Assembly: GCA_030847615.1 (NCBI GenBank)
Contig: JAUMIR010000001.1
Span: 378,182,687-378,246,686, forward strand
Direction: 5' to 3'
DNA from: Gambelia wislizenii
Taxonomy: Eukaryota > Chordata > Lepidosauria > Squamata > Crotaphytidae
DNA: 64,000 nucleotides
Both the position numbers and the translations under genes were made by a program. The notes beneath the pieces were generated by a model. The model saw only the letters and a program-made list of their open reading frames with translations. It was not told where the DNA came from and made no database searches. This document shows positions 55,302-64,000 of this stretch, piece after piece. Numbering within the stretch: the first letter of the stretch is position 1; each line of letters starts with the position of its first letter.

Positions 55302-55535
55302 CAGTTGGACCCCTGTAACAACAGGGGTTTGGTTCCTGGACCTACTGTGGCTACTGGAAACCATGAATAAACCTTATTAAAATAAAGGACTTCCACTTTG
55401 CACATAGCATAGAATTGCACTGGAGGACCTAGAAGATTTTCCAGCATGACTCTATGGTATGTGTCTCTATTTTTCCCCCAGCTGTGGAGAACTGAAAACA
55501 CAGATATTGGTTCCATGGATACAGGGATCCGACTG
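55302..55535 (-). mobile_element. Pogo/Tigger-like MITE, family P2, minus orientation
   Basis: CAGTTGGACCCCTGTAACAA to GGATACAGGGATCCGACTG, with TA at 55300-55301 and 55536-55537. The body is the reverse complement of 27529-27800 (AATAAACCTTATTAAAATAA, TGGAGGACCTAGAAGA, TCTATGGTATGTGTC). Confidence 0.75.
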
Positions 55536-56359
55536 TATCTTCATGCTGTAACTTTTGATTTCTTCTCATGGCTCTTCTTTTTCAAGGGAATCAGACAATC
55601 CTTGACTTTGAAGAAAAGCTGCTGTCCAGGGTGCTGACTGTGGACTTAACAACCAAACTCTGCATACACATACAAGTCAAAGAGGAGCATTTACTTTTGA
55701 GCGTTGGAGCCAAAATTCAGTAAAACTCAGTTGATACAGCCAGTTAACAGAAATCAGAAATATTTTTCTGACTTTTGATATTTCTATCTTTGAATCTGAC
55801 CATGTCAATCCCTTCTTTGGTTTCATGCCCAGGAACGCTAAAAATGTACAAGGTACCTATTATACTCTAGAGTCATGTGCTCAGAATGTTACTGGCATTG
55901 TAAATTAGCCATACATAGAAATGCATCTTGATTGAAATTGGTAAATCCTTTTGCTAAGTCCATCAGGGGTAGGATAGATATTTATCAACAGTATAGCATC
56001 CTAGATAATCATACTGCAGCCTTAGCTTAGAGAAATGCCATCATGCTTAAATTTCCGCTTTGTCGTATTTGTTAGAGTTTTAACTCTGCTGTCTTGGATG
56101 TCTTCTGCAATGTCAATTTCTCCTGAGAAAAAGAGGGTCTCATAGCAGGGGTTTGGGGGCTATGTTACTGCTACCTCCTTTTATTTATATCCTACTTATT
56201 CCCCTAGAGTCAGGATTCAAAGCAGCTTAAAAACTGAGCTTTTGGTCAAGTTTCCTCTCCCTCTTTTTGTTCTAGATAACTTTCCTCTTTCTCTTTTAAT
56301 TTATATAGAAGACTAATAACATGATATATTTTTGCATGTTTCTACTCTTGTTTATTGAC
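55536..56359. other. Unique sequence next to the young PLE
   Basis: No gene or repeat recognised; represents the left target flank. Confidence 0.45.
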
Positions 56360-56402
56360 ATGGCTTTTGTAATCATACTTTGATGTTACTGATTAGATCC
56401 CT
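56360..56402. repeat. 43-bp direct repeat flanking the PLE, left copy
   Basis: ATGGCTTTTGTAATCATACT ... GATTAGATCCCT, repeated exactly at 60616-60658. Since the surrounding sequence reads naturally from one copy to the other side, it is most simply an unusually long target-site duplication. PLEs are known for variable duplications and for short terminal tails, so a tail is the alternative. Confidence 0.9.
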
Positions 56403-56710
56403 AACTATAAGAGGAATTGTGTGCGCAGTTCTCAAAGGTAAAGTATTACAACAATGATGCAACAGTATAACTTTTAAGTATCTGTGTACTATATATACTT
56501 ATGATGATCTACAGAACATATATGTTACATACAATCACTTCCACAAAACATCTGTATAAAGCAAACAACCACATCCACAATAATAAGTCCCGACACTTCC
56601 AATCCAATTCCTCTGGGTCCTTGCCAATACCTCTACCAGCGATGAATCTTCTCTTGGTGGAATTCAACCAGTGTGTTTTCACCACGCCTTTATGCTGGAA
56701 CTTCACAATG
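56403..56710 (-). repeat. PLE family-2 terminal repeat (pLTR), 3' copy
   Basis: AACTATAAGAGGAATTGTGT ... GCTGGAACTTCACAATG. Identical by eye to 60311-60618, hence little time since insertion. It contains an open frame of about 69 codons in both copies, a by-product of duplication. Confidence 0.93.
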
Positions 56711-57293
56711 CTGTTATCACCAATTAATGTACAAAGAACTTCAATGGGAGGAATGTATCATGAACCCATATGTCACACAGAAATTCTCCAGGTCATGAAG
56801 GCAGACGGAATTGTAGATGCACTCCCTTAATCTGTTTTATGGCTTGCTTTTAGACTTGTGATTTACAGCAAGCTGATACCGCAGACGATTCACCTCTAGA
56901 GCCAATTATAGTAAATCGTTTCGTAGTTGAACTTTCTCAATGCGGATTTATCTATAACAAATATTAACACACATAATTATTTTTGTCTATCACCACTGCT
57001 AGTTCTAAGGGAAACATCTATGCTTACCATGTACTTTCATGGAGTGTCCTTCACAGCTCTTTTCCATTCCGCTGCTAGTAAGGCTGGTAACTGTTTGAAG
57101 TTTTTATGGGTATCCCCTCTATTGAATGGCTAAATGACCCATTCCTAAAGCTATTACCCTAATTAACCTTTAGCCCAATTCCTCTCATCTCTTAACCCTG
57201 GAAGACAGAGATGGATCTACTCTAGAGAAGACGCTCCCCCAGCTCTATTCATTCATAAGAACTGTCTTCATGCACAATCTAAATAGGATTCAT
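56711..57293 (-). other. PLE family-2 3' untranslated region
   Basis: About 580 bp between the RT-GIY-YIG stop and the 3' terminal repeat. No coding sequence. It includes the three-stem structure at 56879-56945 described separately. Confidence 0.7.
56879..56945 (-). ncRNA. Hammerhead-like three-stem fold in PLE family-2 3' region (degenerate core)
   Basis: Minus strand: CCGCA, TTGAGAA, AGTTCAACT, AC, GAA, ACGATT, a 23-nt loop, AATCGT, C, TGCGG. CCGCA/TGCGG gives stem I, AGT/ACT stem II, ACGATT/AATCGT stem III, with GTC at the expected cleavage site and GAAA in place. The CUGANGA element is TTGAGAA, which differs at C3 and G8, so activity is doubtful. Confidence 0.3.
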
Positions 57294-59531
57294 TTATAAA
57301 AAATTAACAAAATCCAATTGATCATTCAATCCCCCTGGTTTTCTAGAATTTAATCTGAAAATCCAATAGGCTTCTCTCTGATGCAGTAACCTCTGTATAG
57401 AGTCTTTATCTTTGTGGAACAAACCCCAATGCAGCTGTTCAATCACACAGAATCTAAATGATGCAGGATCATGGTTTTTCTCCAAAAAATGATCCACTAA
57501 AGGACACCCCACATATTTTGTTCTAATTTTACTGCGATGTTCGCCAATTCTTAATCTTAAATTTCTTGAAGTCAATCCTATATAAAGAAGCCCACATGGA
57601 CATATTATTATGTAAATAATATATTTTGAATTACAGTTTGTGAAATCTTTTAAAGGAAACTGTTCTTTTGTAGTGGGATGTATAAAAGTCTTAATGTTTA
57701 AGGACTGTGGACAGCTGGAGCAATGGCCACATTTATAGTGTCCAGTGATAGATGGTTGTATCCTTATATTTGACTGAATATCAGAGTGAACTAGAAAATC
57801 TTTGATGTTGCGTGTTCTTCGTAGGCTAATAAGAGGTGGTTCTGAGCATCCCTGTATGTGTTCCACCAAATGCCAATGTTTATAGATGATTTTTTGGATT
57901 TGTGATGCACCCTGGTTAAAAACTATGGAAGATATAATTCTATTATTCTTAGGCTTTTCTTTGTGAACAAACAATGATATTCTATCTTTGGCCATAGCTC
58001 TTTGTTTAGCTATTTTTATAACCCTTTGAGGATAAGCCCTAGATGTGAGTTCTCTTTGGTATACGTCAGCTGCTGCCTCAAATTGCCTTTCTTCAGTGGA
58101 GTTTCTTTTCAACCTCAGAAACTGTGAGTAAGGTAAATTATCCCTGAGGTGTTTAGGATGATTACTAGAGTAATGCAGTAGTGTATTTCTATCCGTTGGT
58201 TTTTTATAATTAGCTACTGCTATTCTGGAATCTTTGATGTATACCATAACATCTAAAAAAGGTATGTTAGTACGATGATAATGACATGTGAACTTTATAT
58301 GTTCACTGATCGAATTTATCCAATTAAAAAAATTCTCTACTAGTGTATAATCCTCAAAAAGAATAAAAATATCGTCAATATAACGAGTGTAGATTTTGAA
58401 GAACTTGGCATATTGATTTTGTTCAGGATTTAGAATGTATGTGGTTTCTAGATCGGACATGTATAAGTTTGCAATTGATGGGGCTACGTTGGATCCCATA
58501 GCCACGCCCTTAATTTGTACATAAAACTGTTGGTTAAATCTGAAATAATTTTTCTCCAGGATGACATCAAGTATGTCTAAAAGAAAATGTGTTGGTGGGT
58601 TTTTTGTTCCCTGGGAACATAATGCTTTTTCCACTACCTCTCGGGCTCCTTCATGCGGTATGGAAGTATACAGTGAATTCACATCTAAGGTGACTAAGCA
58701 TGTATTGGGGTTTATTGTTAAATTTTCTATTTTCTGAATAAAGTGTGCTGTGTCTTTAATATATGACTGAGTTTTGCATACTACAGGGGACAAAAATGAA
58801 TCTAAGTATTTTGCAAGCGGTTCTGTGAGTGAGCCTGATCCTGATAAAATTGGTCTACCCTTTGGGGGGAAACCCGGCTTATGTATCTTGGGAAGAGTGT
58901 AAAAAACAGGAATTCTTGGATTTTCTTCCATCAGATATGCCCCCGTAGTTGAATTAATGTAACCTAACATGATCCCTTCTTGTACCATCACCCTAATTAC
59001 TTTTTTAATGGAGTTGGTGGGATCTCCTGAAATGGGTTTATAAGTTTGATTATCATTCAGTTGACGTGTAACCTCGGCTACATAATCCTTCCTGTTCTGC
59101 AGAACAATGGCTCCTCCTTTGTCCGCTGGTTTAATAATCACATCCTTTTGGCGGGCCAAATTTCTAAGAGTACTATATTCTCTGAAACTAAGATTATACC
59201 AGGGCCGTGACAGTGTGTCTTCAAATTTTTTAATATCTCGTAATACCACTGCTTCAAAAGTTTCTATACAATGGTTGGACTCTGCAGGCATAAATTTTGA
59301 AGAACGTTTAAACACATTAGGTTGGAATTGAGTATCCCCATAAAGATATCTTAATTTAATTTGTCTGACCAATTTAAAAATGTCAATTCTAGTTTGGAAT
59401 GCATTATACCTCGGGGTGGGGACAAACGAAAGACCTTTGCTCAAGACATTGTATTCCAATTCACTAAGATTATAATCTGATAGATTCACAATTAGGTTTT
59501 GGTTCTTTTCCTTTGGTAGGTTCGCTGATAG
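57294..59531 (-). CDS. PLE family-2 reverse transcriptase + GIY-YIG endonuclease (-1 frame)
   Basis: About 745 codons from the slippery site to the stop. Counting from the GTG at 59489: conserved N-terminal SELEYNVLSKGLSFVPTP at 9-26, PADKGGAIVL at 121-130, LPKIHKPGFPPKGRPILSG at 199-217, motif A TLDVNSLYTSIP at 267-278 (catalytic Asp 269), motif B GVAMGSNVAPS at 328-338, motif C YIDD at 370-373, the cysteine linker CGHCSSCP at 587-594, GIY-YIG core YIIYIIICPCGLLYIGLT at 623-640 with LRLRIGEH, and EAYWIF with the catalytic-type Glu near 706. All key residues are present. There is no ATG between the upstream stop (about 59612) and Met67, so translation probably enters from ORF1 by frameshifting. 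The product would nick the target and reverse-transcribe the element RNA in the nucleus. Confidence 0.93.
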   Translation of the reverse strand, partial: LSANLPKEKNQNLIVNLSDYNLSELEYNVLSKGLSFVPTPRYNAFQTRIDIFKLVRQIKLRYLYGDTQFQPNVFKRSSKFMPAESNHCIETFEAVVLRDIKKFEDTLSRPWYNLSFREYSTLRNLARQKDVIIKPADKGGAIVLQNRKDYVAEVTRQLNDNQTYKPISGDPTNSIKKVIRVMVQEGIMLGYINSTTGAYLMEENPRIPVFYTLPKIHKPGFPPKGRPILSGSGSLTEPLAKYLDSFLSPVVCKTQSYIKDTAHFIQKIENLTINPNTCLVTLDVNSLYTSIPHEGAREVVEKALCSQGTKNPPTHFLLDILDVILEKNYFRFNQQFYVQIKGVAMGSNVAPSIANLYMSDLETTYILNPEQNQYAKFFKIYTRYIDDIFILFEDYTLVENFFNWINSISEHIKFTCHYHRTNIPFLDVMVYIKDSRIAVANYKKPTDRNTLLHYSSNHPKHLRDNLPYSQFLRLKRNSTEERQFEAAADVYQRELTSRAYPQRVIKIAKQRAMAKDRISLFVHKEKPKNNRIISSIVFNQGASQIQKIIYKHWHLVEHIQGCSEPPLISLRRTRNIKDFLVHSDIQSNIRIQPSITGHYKCGHCSSCPQSLNIKTFIHPTTKEQFPLKDFTNCNSKYIIYIIICPCGLLYIGLTSRNLRLRIGEHRSKIRTKYVGCPLVDHFLEKNHDPASFRFCVIEQLHWGLFHKDKDSIQRLLHQREAYWIFRLNSRKPGGLNDQLDFVNFL

Positions 59532-60250
59532 TTTTTTGTATTGTTGGCAGTTGCACGTTGTGACCGGCGGAGAGAGGAGGTGGGTTGTGCAGAGAAATGT
59601 TCCTCTCTAAAATCTCCCCTACTAGAACTCTCTGAGGAATATCCATCTGTAGTTTCTCCTTCTGAGAAGGAATGATAATTTTTATCAGCAAATCTTACTT
59701 TCTTGAAAGGGGTATCCTTTAACCAGGTATATACCCTTTCATTTTTATAATCTGCCTCATCCCTCTTAAATTTCTTTATTTTAAAAGACCTCAGTTCTTC
59801 AGTGAAGATTTTAAGATCTTTATCTATCTGTTCTAATTTCTTATTGAAATCTTGTGATGGAACATCCTTAGTGAGTTTCTCCAATTCTGAATCAATTTTA
59901 ATTTTTGTAAGTTGTAATTCTGTGTTAAGTCTTTGAATCAATAAGAGCATAAGGTCAAATGAACACTTATTTAAAATAGATGCCCACTTGTTTTTAAACT
60001 CCAAATCATTATTGAACAGGCCAGGACCTTTTTGAATTCTAAGTCCTCGTGGGATATATTCAGCCTTACAATACTGGGCTAGGGTAGAAGCATGTAAATC
60101 CATGCGTATAAATTGTTTTTTTAGTTTCTCAAATTCCTGCCAAGTATCTGTATTGATATTAGACCCTGATTCATCGAATAGCCCTCTATCAGAAAGAATC
60201 TGCAGTTTGTCCTCATCATTAAAAGCAAATGCACTTTTCCACTCTGCCAT
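59492..60250 (-). CDS. PLE family-2 ORF1, 252 aa, coiled-coil protein
   Basis: Starts at an ATG in good initiation context (A at -3, G at +4), about 60 bp inside the terminal repeat boundary. Residues about 55-90 hold YCKAEYIPRGLRIQKGP, a short block that looks specific to the PLE leader protein. Residues about 100-165 are heptad-like (LLLIQRLNTEL, IDSELEKL, KKLEQIDKDLKIFTEELRSF), a probable coiled coil. The C-terminus is basic (RRSQRATANN, QRKRTKT). No nucleic-acid-binding domain is recognised; by analogy it may act in RNP formation, which is inference. Its last 12 codons after the slippery site overlap the RT frame. Confidence 0.85.
   Translation of the reverse strand: MAEWKSAFAFNDEDKLQILSDRGLFDESGSNINTDTWQEFEKLKKQFIRMDLHASTLAQYCKAEYIPRGLRIQKGPGLFNNDLEFKNKWASILNKCSFDLMLLLIQRLNTELQLTKIKIDSELEKLTKDVPSQDFNKKLEQIDKDLKIFTEELRSFKIKKFKRDEADYKNERVYTWLKDTPFKKVRFADKNYHSFSEGETTDGYSSESSSRGDFREEHFSAQPTSSLRRSQRATANNTKNYQRTYQRKRTKT
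59531..59537 (-). promoter_or_regulatory. Candidate -1 programmed frameshift site A_AAA_AAC
   Basis: In the ORF1 frame the codons are ACA AAA AAC, giving the heptamer A_AAA_AAC. Slipping back one base puts AAA AAA in both sites and continues with CTA in the RT frame, which is open from there to its stop. The ORF1 stop follows 12 codons later. Only weak hairpins (for example AATCT-ATC-AGATT) are seen downstream, so the stimulator, if any, is not obvious. Confidence 0.6.
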
Positions 60251-60310
60251 GCTACAAGATAAGCCAACCCAAAAATAACAGCACCAGGGTTACAGACCAC
60301 TGTAAGCCAA
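60251..60310 (-). other. PLE family-2 leader between terminal repeat and ORF1
   Basis: 60 bp, no ATG upstream of ORF1 on the element strand within it. The adjoining terminal repeat presumably carries the promoter. Confidence 0.6.
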
Positions 60311-60618
60311 AACTATAAGAGGAATTGTGTGCGCAGTTCTCAAAGGTAAAGTATTACAACAATGATGCAACAGTATAACTTTTAAGTATCTGTGTACTAT
60401 ATATACTTATGATGATCTACAGAACATATATGTTACATACAATCACTTCCACAAAACATCTGTATAAAGCAAACAACCACATCCACAATAATAAGTCCCG
60501 ACACTTCCAATCCAATTCCTCTGGGTCCTTGCCAATACCTCTACCAGCGATGAATCTTCTCTTGGTGGAATTCAACCAGTGTGTTTTCACCACGCCTTTA
60601 TGCTGGAACTTCACAATG
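60311..60618 (-). repeat. PLE family-2 terminal repeat (pLTR), 5' copy
   Basis: Same 308 bp as 56403-56710, same orientation. As the upstream copy it should hold the promoter. A TATA-like TATATATAGTACACAG lies at about 60395-60415 on the element strand. Confidence 0.93.
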
Positions 60619-60658
60619 GCTTTTGTAATCATACTTTGATGTTACTGATTAGATCCCT
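60616..60658. repeat. 43-bp direct repeat flanking the PLE, right copy
   Basis: Exact repeat of 56360-56402; outside it the flank continues GTCTACCTATAACTTGAG. Confidence 0.9.
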
Positions 60659-60671
60659 GTCTACCTATAAC

Positions 60672-60899
60672 TTGAGAGCCAGAATGGTGTAGTGGTTTGA
60701 GCATTGGACTACAACTCTGGAAACCAGGGTTCAAATCCCTGTTTAGCCATGGAAACCCACTGGGTGACCTTGGGCAAGTCATGCTCTTTCAGTCTGAGGG
60801 GAAGGTGAAGGCAAACCCTTTCTGAACAATTATTGCCAAGAAAACCCCACCTTAGGTTCACCATAAGGAAAAAAATGACTTGAAGGTGTACAACAACAA
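60672..60899 (+). mobile_element. tRNA-derived SINE with BovB-like tail
   Basis: GAGCCAGAATGGTGTAGTGG, GCATTGGACTACAACTCTGG, GGGTTCAAATCCCTG, GGAAACCCACTGGGTGACCT, TGCCAAGAAAACCCC, AGGTTCACCATAAGG, ATGACTTGAAGGTG, CAACAACAAAC. Full length; both pol III boxes recognisable. Confidence 0.9.
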
Positions 60900-61194
60900 A
60901 CATATTTTTAATTTTTTTAAAAAAAATTCTAGTCTATTCAGGGCATTTTCTGTTATTTGTAGTTCTCTTTACTGTGGCTTGCACATTAAACTAGATATAA
61001 TATGGATAAAAACAAAAGGTTATTATTAAAATGTAATTAAATTATCAGTAATATTTAAAGCAATGTATTGAAAAAAAAATAACAGTTCAAAACAGTGCAG
61101 CACCCTAAAAGAAAGCTCTTTCTTTTAAACCAGTCAATTTCTAAATGCCTGCTGGATTGGTTTTTTGTTTGTTTGTTTGTTTGTTTGTTTAAGT
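60900..61194. other. Non-coding with (TTTG)n at 61162-61190
   Basis: AT-rich; a GTTTGTTTGTTTG tandem run at its end. Confidence 0.6.
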
Positions 61195-61525
61195 CTTTGG
61201 CTGCTGTTAGAAAGGAGGTGACTATTTTAGCTTCTCTAGGAAGGGAGTTCCAGAACTCTTGTAATGAATGTGAATTTTAATTATGGAATTATGTAGTGTG
61301 TGTGTGTAGTTGCTGTGCTGTTTTTTAGTGTTTTTATTTTTAAAATTGAAACTATGTTTTAAGTCTGTTGTGTTATAATTATGTTCCAATCATTGTAATG
61401 TTTATTTTTTTAACCGTTGTAATTACTGTTTTTTAACCTTTGTAATTACTTTTTAAATAATTGTAACCTGCTTTGAAAACCATTTTGGGAGAAGGGTGGG
61501 ATATAAATCCAATCAATCAACCAAT
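61195..61525 (+). mobile_element. Old LINE 3' end / dispersed repeat
   Basis: CTCTAGGAAGGGAGTTCCAG at the start resembles the repeat at 13440-13680. The end TTGTAACCTGCTTTGAAAAC, CATTTTGGGAGAAGGGTGGG, ATATAAATCCAATC is the typical GGGATATAAAT end of L2-like LINEs in reptiles. Confidence 0.5.
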
Positions 61526-63384
61526 CTATCTTGGATCTTGAACTTGTGGGAGTTACAGGAGTGGAGTCACTCCAAGGCCACAAGTGTGTATGTGTTCCTG
61601 TACTCACAGAGTCTAATCCTGATGTGTATTTCTAAGAGCAGGGAAATGTCTTTGGTTGAATTCATCCCTGAGTAATCACGCCTGTATCAGGATTACTGAC
61701 TGGGATAGGGAGGTTAAAGCTCTCTCCACTCACAACCCTGATCAAGACAGCTCTGAGGGATCTTGACCAAGTGGCCAAGCAGCTGGGCAAGAGGGCAAGA
61801 GGGTCAGGCACCCTTGGATTGGTGGGCTGCACAGAGAGCAGCAAAGGGCTCCAAACTTCCCACATTTTTAAAAAAAATCCAGTAAAGAAGCAGAGTCTCG
61901 TACACTCATCATCATATTAGAATTTACAAAGATGCTATTAGAAATGCATTAATTAAAAGAATTATAAGACTCAGTGCAGAAATCTTGAAATTATATCTTT
62001 GTGCTTTCTTCTGCTCCCCCCCCCCACAATTTTTTGGCAGATTGCACCTTCTATCCTTCAGCACCAGCCAGAACAAAAAGACAAAGTTAATCAGTTTAAT
62101 TGAGCACTTTACAGCCTAATTTATTGTTTCCATGCAATTTAAAAAAAAAAAAAGAAAGGAAAAAAAAAGAAATGTGGAACTAATTATACTATTGTTAACA
62201 GGCTGTTCAGCAGAATGTATCTCAAAGACTTTCAAAAAATACCGCACAATTAATTTTACAGCAGACACAATTCTTTAAGCCAAGTGCTGTAGGATCTAGA
62301 TTCTTTTAAAAATATTTAATTATATGGACATAATTTAAGTTTCTGGAATGATCTCACTCCTGGGCTTGGGAGATTGAATAAAGGGAGGGGCTGGTGTTGG
62401 TGGGATGCAGTGTCTGCTGTTCTTAAATGGGGATGTTGCTAGGAGCTTTCATAAAATTATTCTCTGTGTACTCTGTGGTCTCAACCCAATTATAGCTAAT
62501 CAAATGACTTGCTGTTGTAAGCCACTGAATGTCAATTCCCATGACCTCAGATCTGCCCCAAGTATACTCTAAACTGTAAACTGCAGCTGGTTGTGCATGA
62601 AAATAAATACAAAACAAAAGAAACAGGAAAATGAATGAGCCCACTGCTGTAGAATCCTTCACCCCTAAAGTCCCTCCAACAGGAAAAACAGGAATAGAAA
62701 TATTTTTTCTGCAATACAATTATGCAGCATGTATAAATACACCTATCAAATATATTATAAATTCCGACATGTGAAAAATCAATATATCTACTTTGTAAAT
62801 CCATTCCTCCTATATCTCAACAGGAAATGCTGAAATCTACTCAAGGGATGTTAGTGAAATTATTAGAGTCTGACGTTCATTCAAAATAGTATGCATCTAT
62901 GAACTCCAGTTTTACTGGGGATGATGCAGCAATGGTACCCTGTATTTTTTTCAGATTAACTCTTGAACATGATGGGAATTTTTAGACTAATGTTCTCTAC
63001 TCATGCTCTGTATGTGAAACTGAGTGATTTGATGAAGCTTCAAGACATCACTGTCTATATTATGTTTTGAAGAGGCCACTCAGCACTTATTTTGGATTTT
63101 GTCAGCAAGCACTATAACAGGGGTGGGTGGCTGTACAAGGAACCACCTTTCAAACTAGACATGGACCACACTAGCATGTCCCAGGGCACTGGAAGTGACA
63201 TTACATCTCTTCCAGCCACTATTTTCAGCCAATTTTGGGGGTGGAGGTTTAGAAAATTCAATGTTTATGACTGGTTTTCTTTTGGTCAGGACCTTTTTCA
63301 GATTAAAGTCATGTCCTAAAATGATCGGGGAAGTTCTTTTTTAGGGCTAGATGGTGCTTTGGGAAATTGCTGGTGGGCTGCAGA
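61526..63384. other. Unique sequence, candidate conserved noncoding at about 61890-62310
   Basis: No gene. 61890-62310 is repeat-free apart from a C-run and an A-run and rich in TTAATTAAAA and TTTAATTGAG words. Candidate only. A minus frame at 62423-62719 has no recognisable domain. Confidence 0.3.
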
Positions 63385-63470
63385 GAGAGCCAGTGTGGTG
63401 TAGTGATTTGTTTGAAGGTTGGACTAGGGCTCTAGGAGACGACATGAAGGCATATGACAACAACAGCCAC
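63385..63470 (+). mobile_element. tRNA-derived SINE, large internal deletion
   Basis: AGAGCCAGTGTGGTGTAGTG, GTTGGACTAGGGCTCTAGGA, GAC, then directly GACATGAAGGCATATGACAA and CAACAGCC. Head joined to tail with the body removed. Confidence 0.75.
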
Positions 63471-64000
63471 ATGTGGCCTAGGAGAGCACACTTTTTGAAG
63501 CCCTTCAGTGTGGCCTAAATTCAATTGTCCCAACTAAAGTAGGCCCACTGAATCAATGGGAACCTGGAAAGTCCACCATGATTTACTGATTTAATGAGTC
63601 AGTTCTAACAAGTAGGTTTAAGTCTAAGATCAATAAGAACAATTTACATGCTGTGGAAGGAGACTGCACGTACTATATGTCCACTGGCACATTTGTTGAA
63701 CAGAATGTACACATTTATTTCACTATAAGTAAATGTGTTAGGTAGCCATGCTTGATGGCTTCTGTACATACATACAGCAAATATGTCGATAAGAGTTGTT
63801 TCAGATATGATAGTGCTGTACATTTTAAATTTATTATGTATGTAACAGTCCTTGGTAAAGTTCAAGGAAGCTCACATTCTTGTTATTCCACCCTAGTAGG
63901 TCTACAGATCAGTCACCTTCTTTTCTTAGTTAAAAGACCACAGGTATAATGGAAGCAAGGTTTAAAAAAATCTCCACACAAAAAATCTCCACACAACTCA
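63471..64000. other. Non-coding end of window
   Basis: Direct duplication AAAAAATCTCCACACA at 63965-63994; nothing else recognised. Confidence 0.45.

Larger units (their letters stand above)
56403..60618 (-). mobile_element. Full-length, apparently recent Penelope-like element (family 2)
   Basis: About 4.2 kb: terminal repeat (60618-60311), a 60-bp leader, ORF1, RT-GIY-YIG frame, about 580 bp of 3' region, terminal repeat (56710-56403), all read on the minus strand. The two 308-bp repeats show no difference by eye, both frames are free of stops, and 43-bp direct repeats lie outside. The first base triplet ATG of the target copy overlaps the repeat end. Sequence type (RYIDDIF, LPKIHKPG, GIY-YIG with LRLRIGEH) is that of the endonuclease-bearing PLEs found in fish, amphibians and lizards (Neptune/Poseidon-like); the exact clade is not determined. 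Confidence 0.93.

Noticed and set aside
56403..56710. Hammerhead motif inside the young PLE terminal repeat
   Set aside because: No CUGANGA element on either strand of the 308-bp repeat.
56501..56830. 109-codon plus-strand frame, repeated in part at 60409-60639
   Set aside because: Lies on the non-coding strand of the PLE terminal repeats and is duplicated only because the repeats are.
60680..60750. tRNA-like promoter boxes as a tRNA gene
   Set aside because: A and B boxes belong to the SINE head; no cloverleaf with acceptor stem can be formed and the same head recurs in every SINE copy.

Overview
The window reads as vertebrate, most likely squamate (lizard) and possibly iguanian, nuclear DNA. 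The evidence is the repeat mixture: CR1, L2-like, L1-like and BovB/RTE LINEs; tRNA-derived SINEs with a BovB-like tail; 5S-rRNA-derived SINEs; mariner and pogo/Tigger-like DNA elements; a Ty1/copia remnant; and three lineages of Penelope-like elements (PLEs). No host protein-coding exon, tRNA gene, functional rRNA gene or CRISPR array can be supported. The stretch looks intergenic or intronic, with AT-rich, apparently single-copy segments between transposable elements.

Layout. 1-2.8 kb: non-autonomous DNA elements. 2.75-4.14 kb: a nest of a SINE split by a mariner, itself split by a PLE terminal fragment. 5-11.2 kb: MITEs, SINEs, a CR1 fragment and an L2-like relic. 11.28-12.66 kb: a truncated PLE (family 1) with inverted terminal arms. 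12.8-17.5 kb: a second mariner, LINE tails, an LTR-like end, and two CR1 copies head to tail. 18-27.8 kb: MITEs and two 5S-type SINEs among unique sequence. 28.2-29.2 kb: a decayed PLE of a second family. 29.8-35.8 kb: a solo-LTR-like repeat, an L1 fragment and a PLE terminal insertion. 37.2-40.2 kb: a copia 3' half with LTR, a PLE end and a BovB fragment. 40.4-56.3 kb: mostly unique sequence with scattered MITEs, SINEs, LTR-like repeats, a perfect 33-bp inverted repeat and a GC-rich MITE. 56.36-60.66 kb: a full-length, apparently very young PLE. 60.7-64 kb: a SINE, a LINE tail and unique sequence.

The most notable object is the PLE at 56403-60618 (minus strand). It has terminal repeats of 308 bp that I find identical by eye, a 43-bp direct repeat at its outer edges, an uninterrupted 252-codon first ORF, and an uninterrupted RT plus GIY-YIG frame. 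The second frame lies in -1 relative to the first. The overlap contains A_AAA_AAC in the correct register at 59537-59531, the classic slippery heptamer for programmed -1 frameshifting, and the downstream frame has no ATG until codon 67 of its open stretch. This suggests the polyprotein is made by frameshifting, although a one-base mutation in the A6 run is a real alternative.

The two older PLE families carry small hammerhead-ribozyme-like cores in their terminal repeats, which fits published knowledge of PLEs. All coordinates of decayed repeats are approximate to about 5-20 bp.
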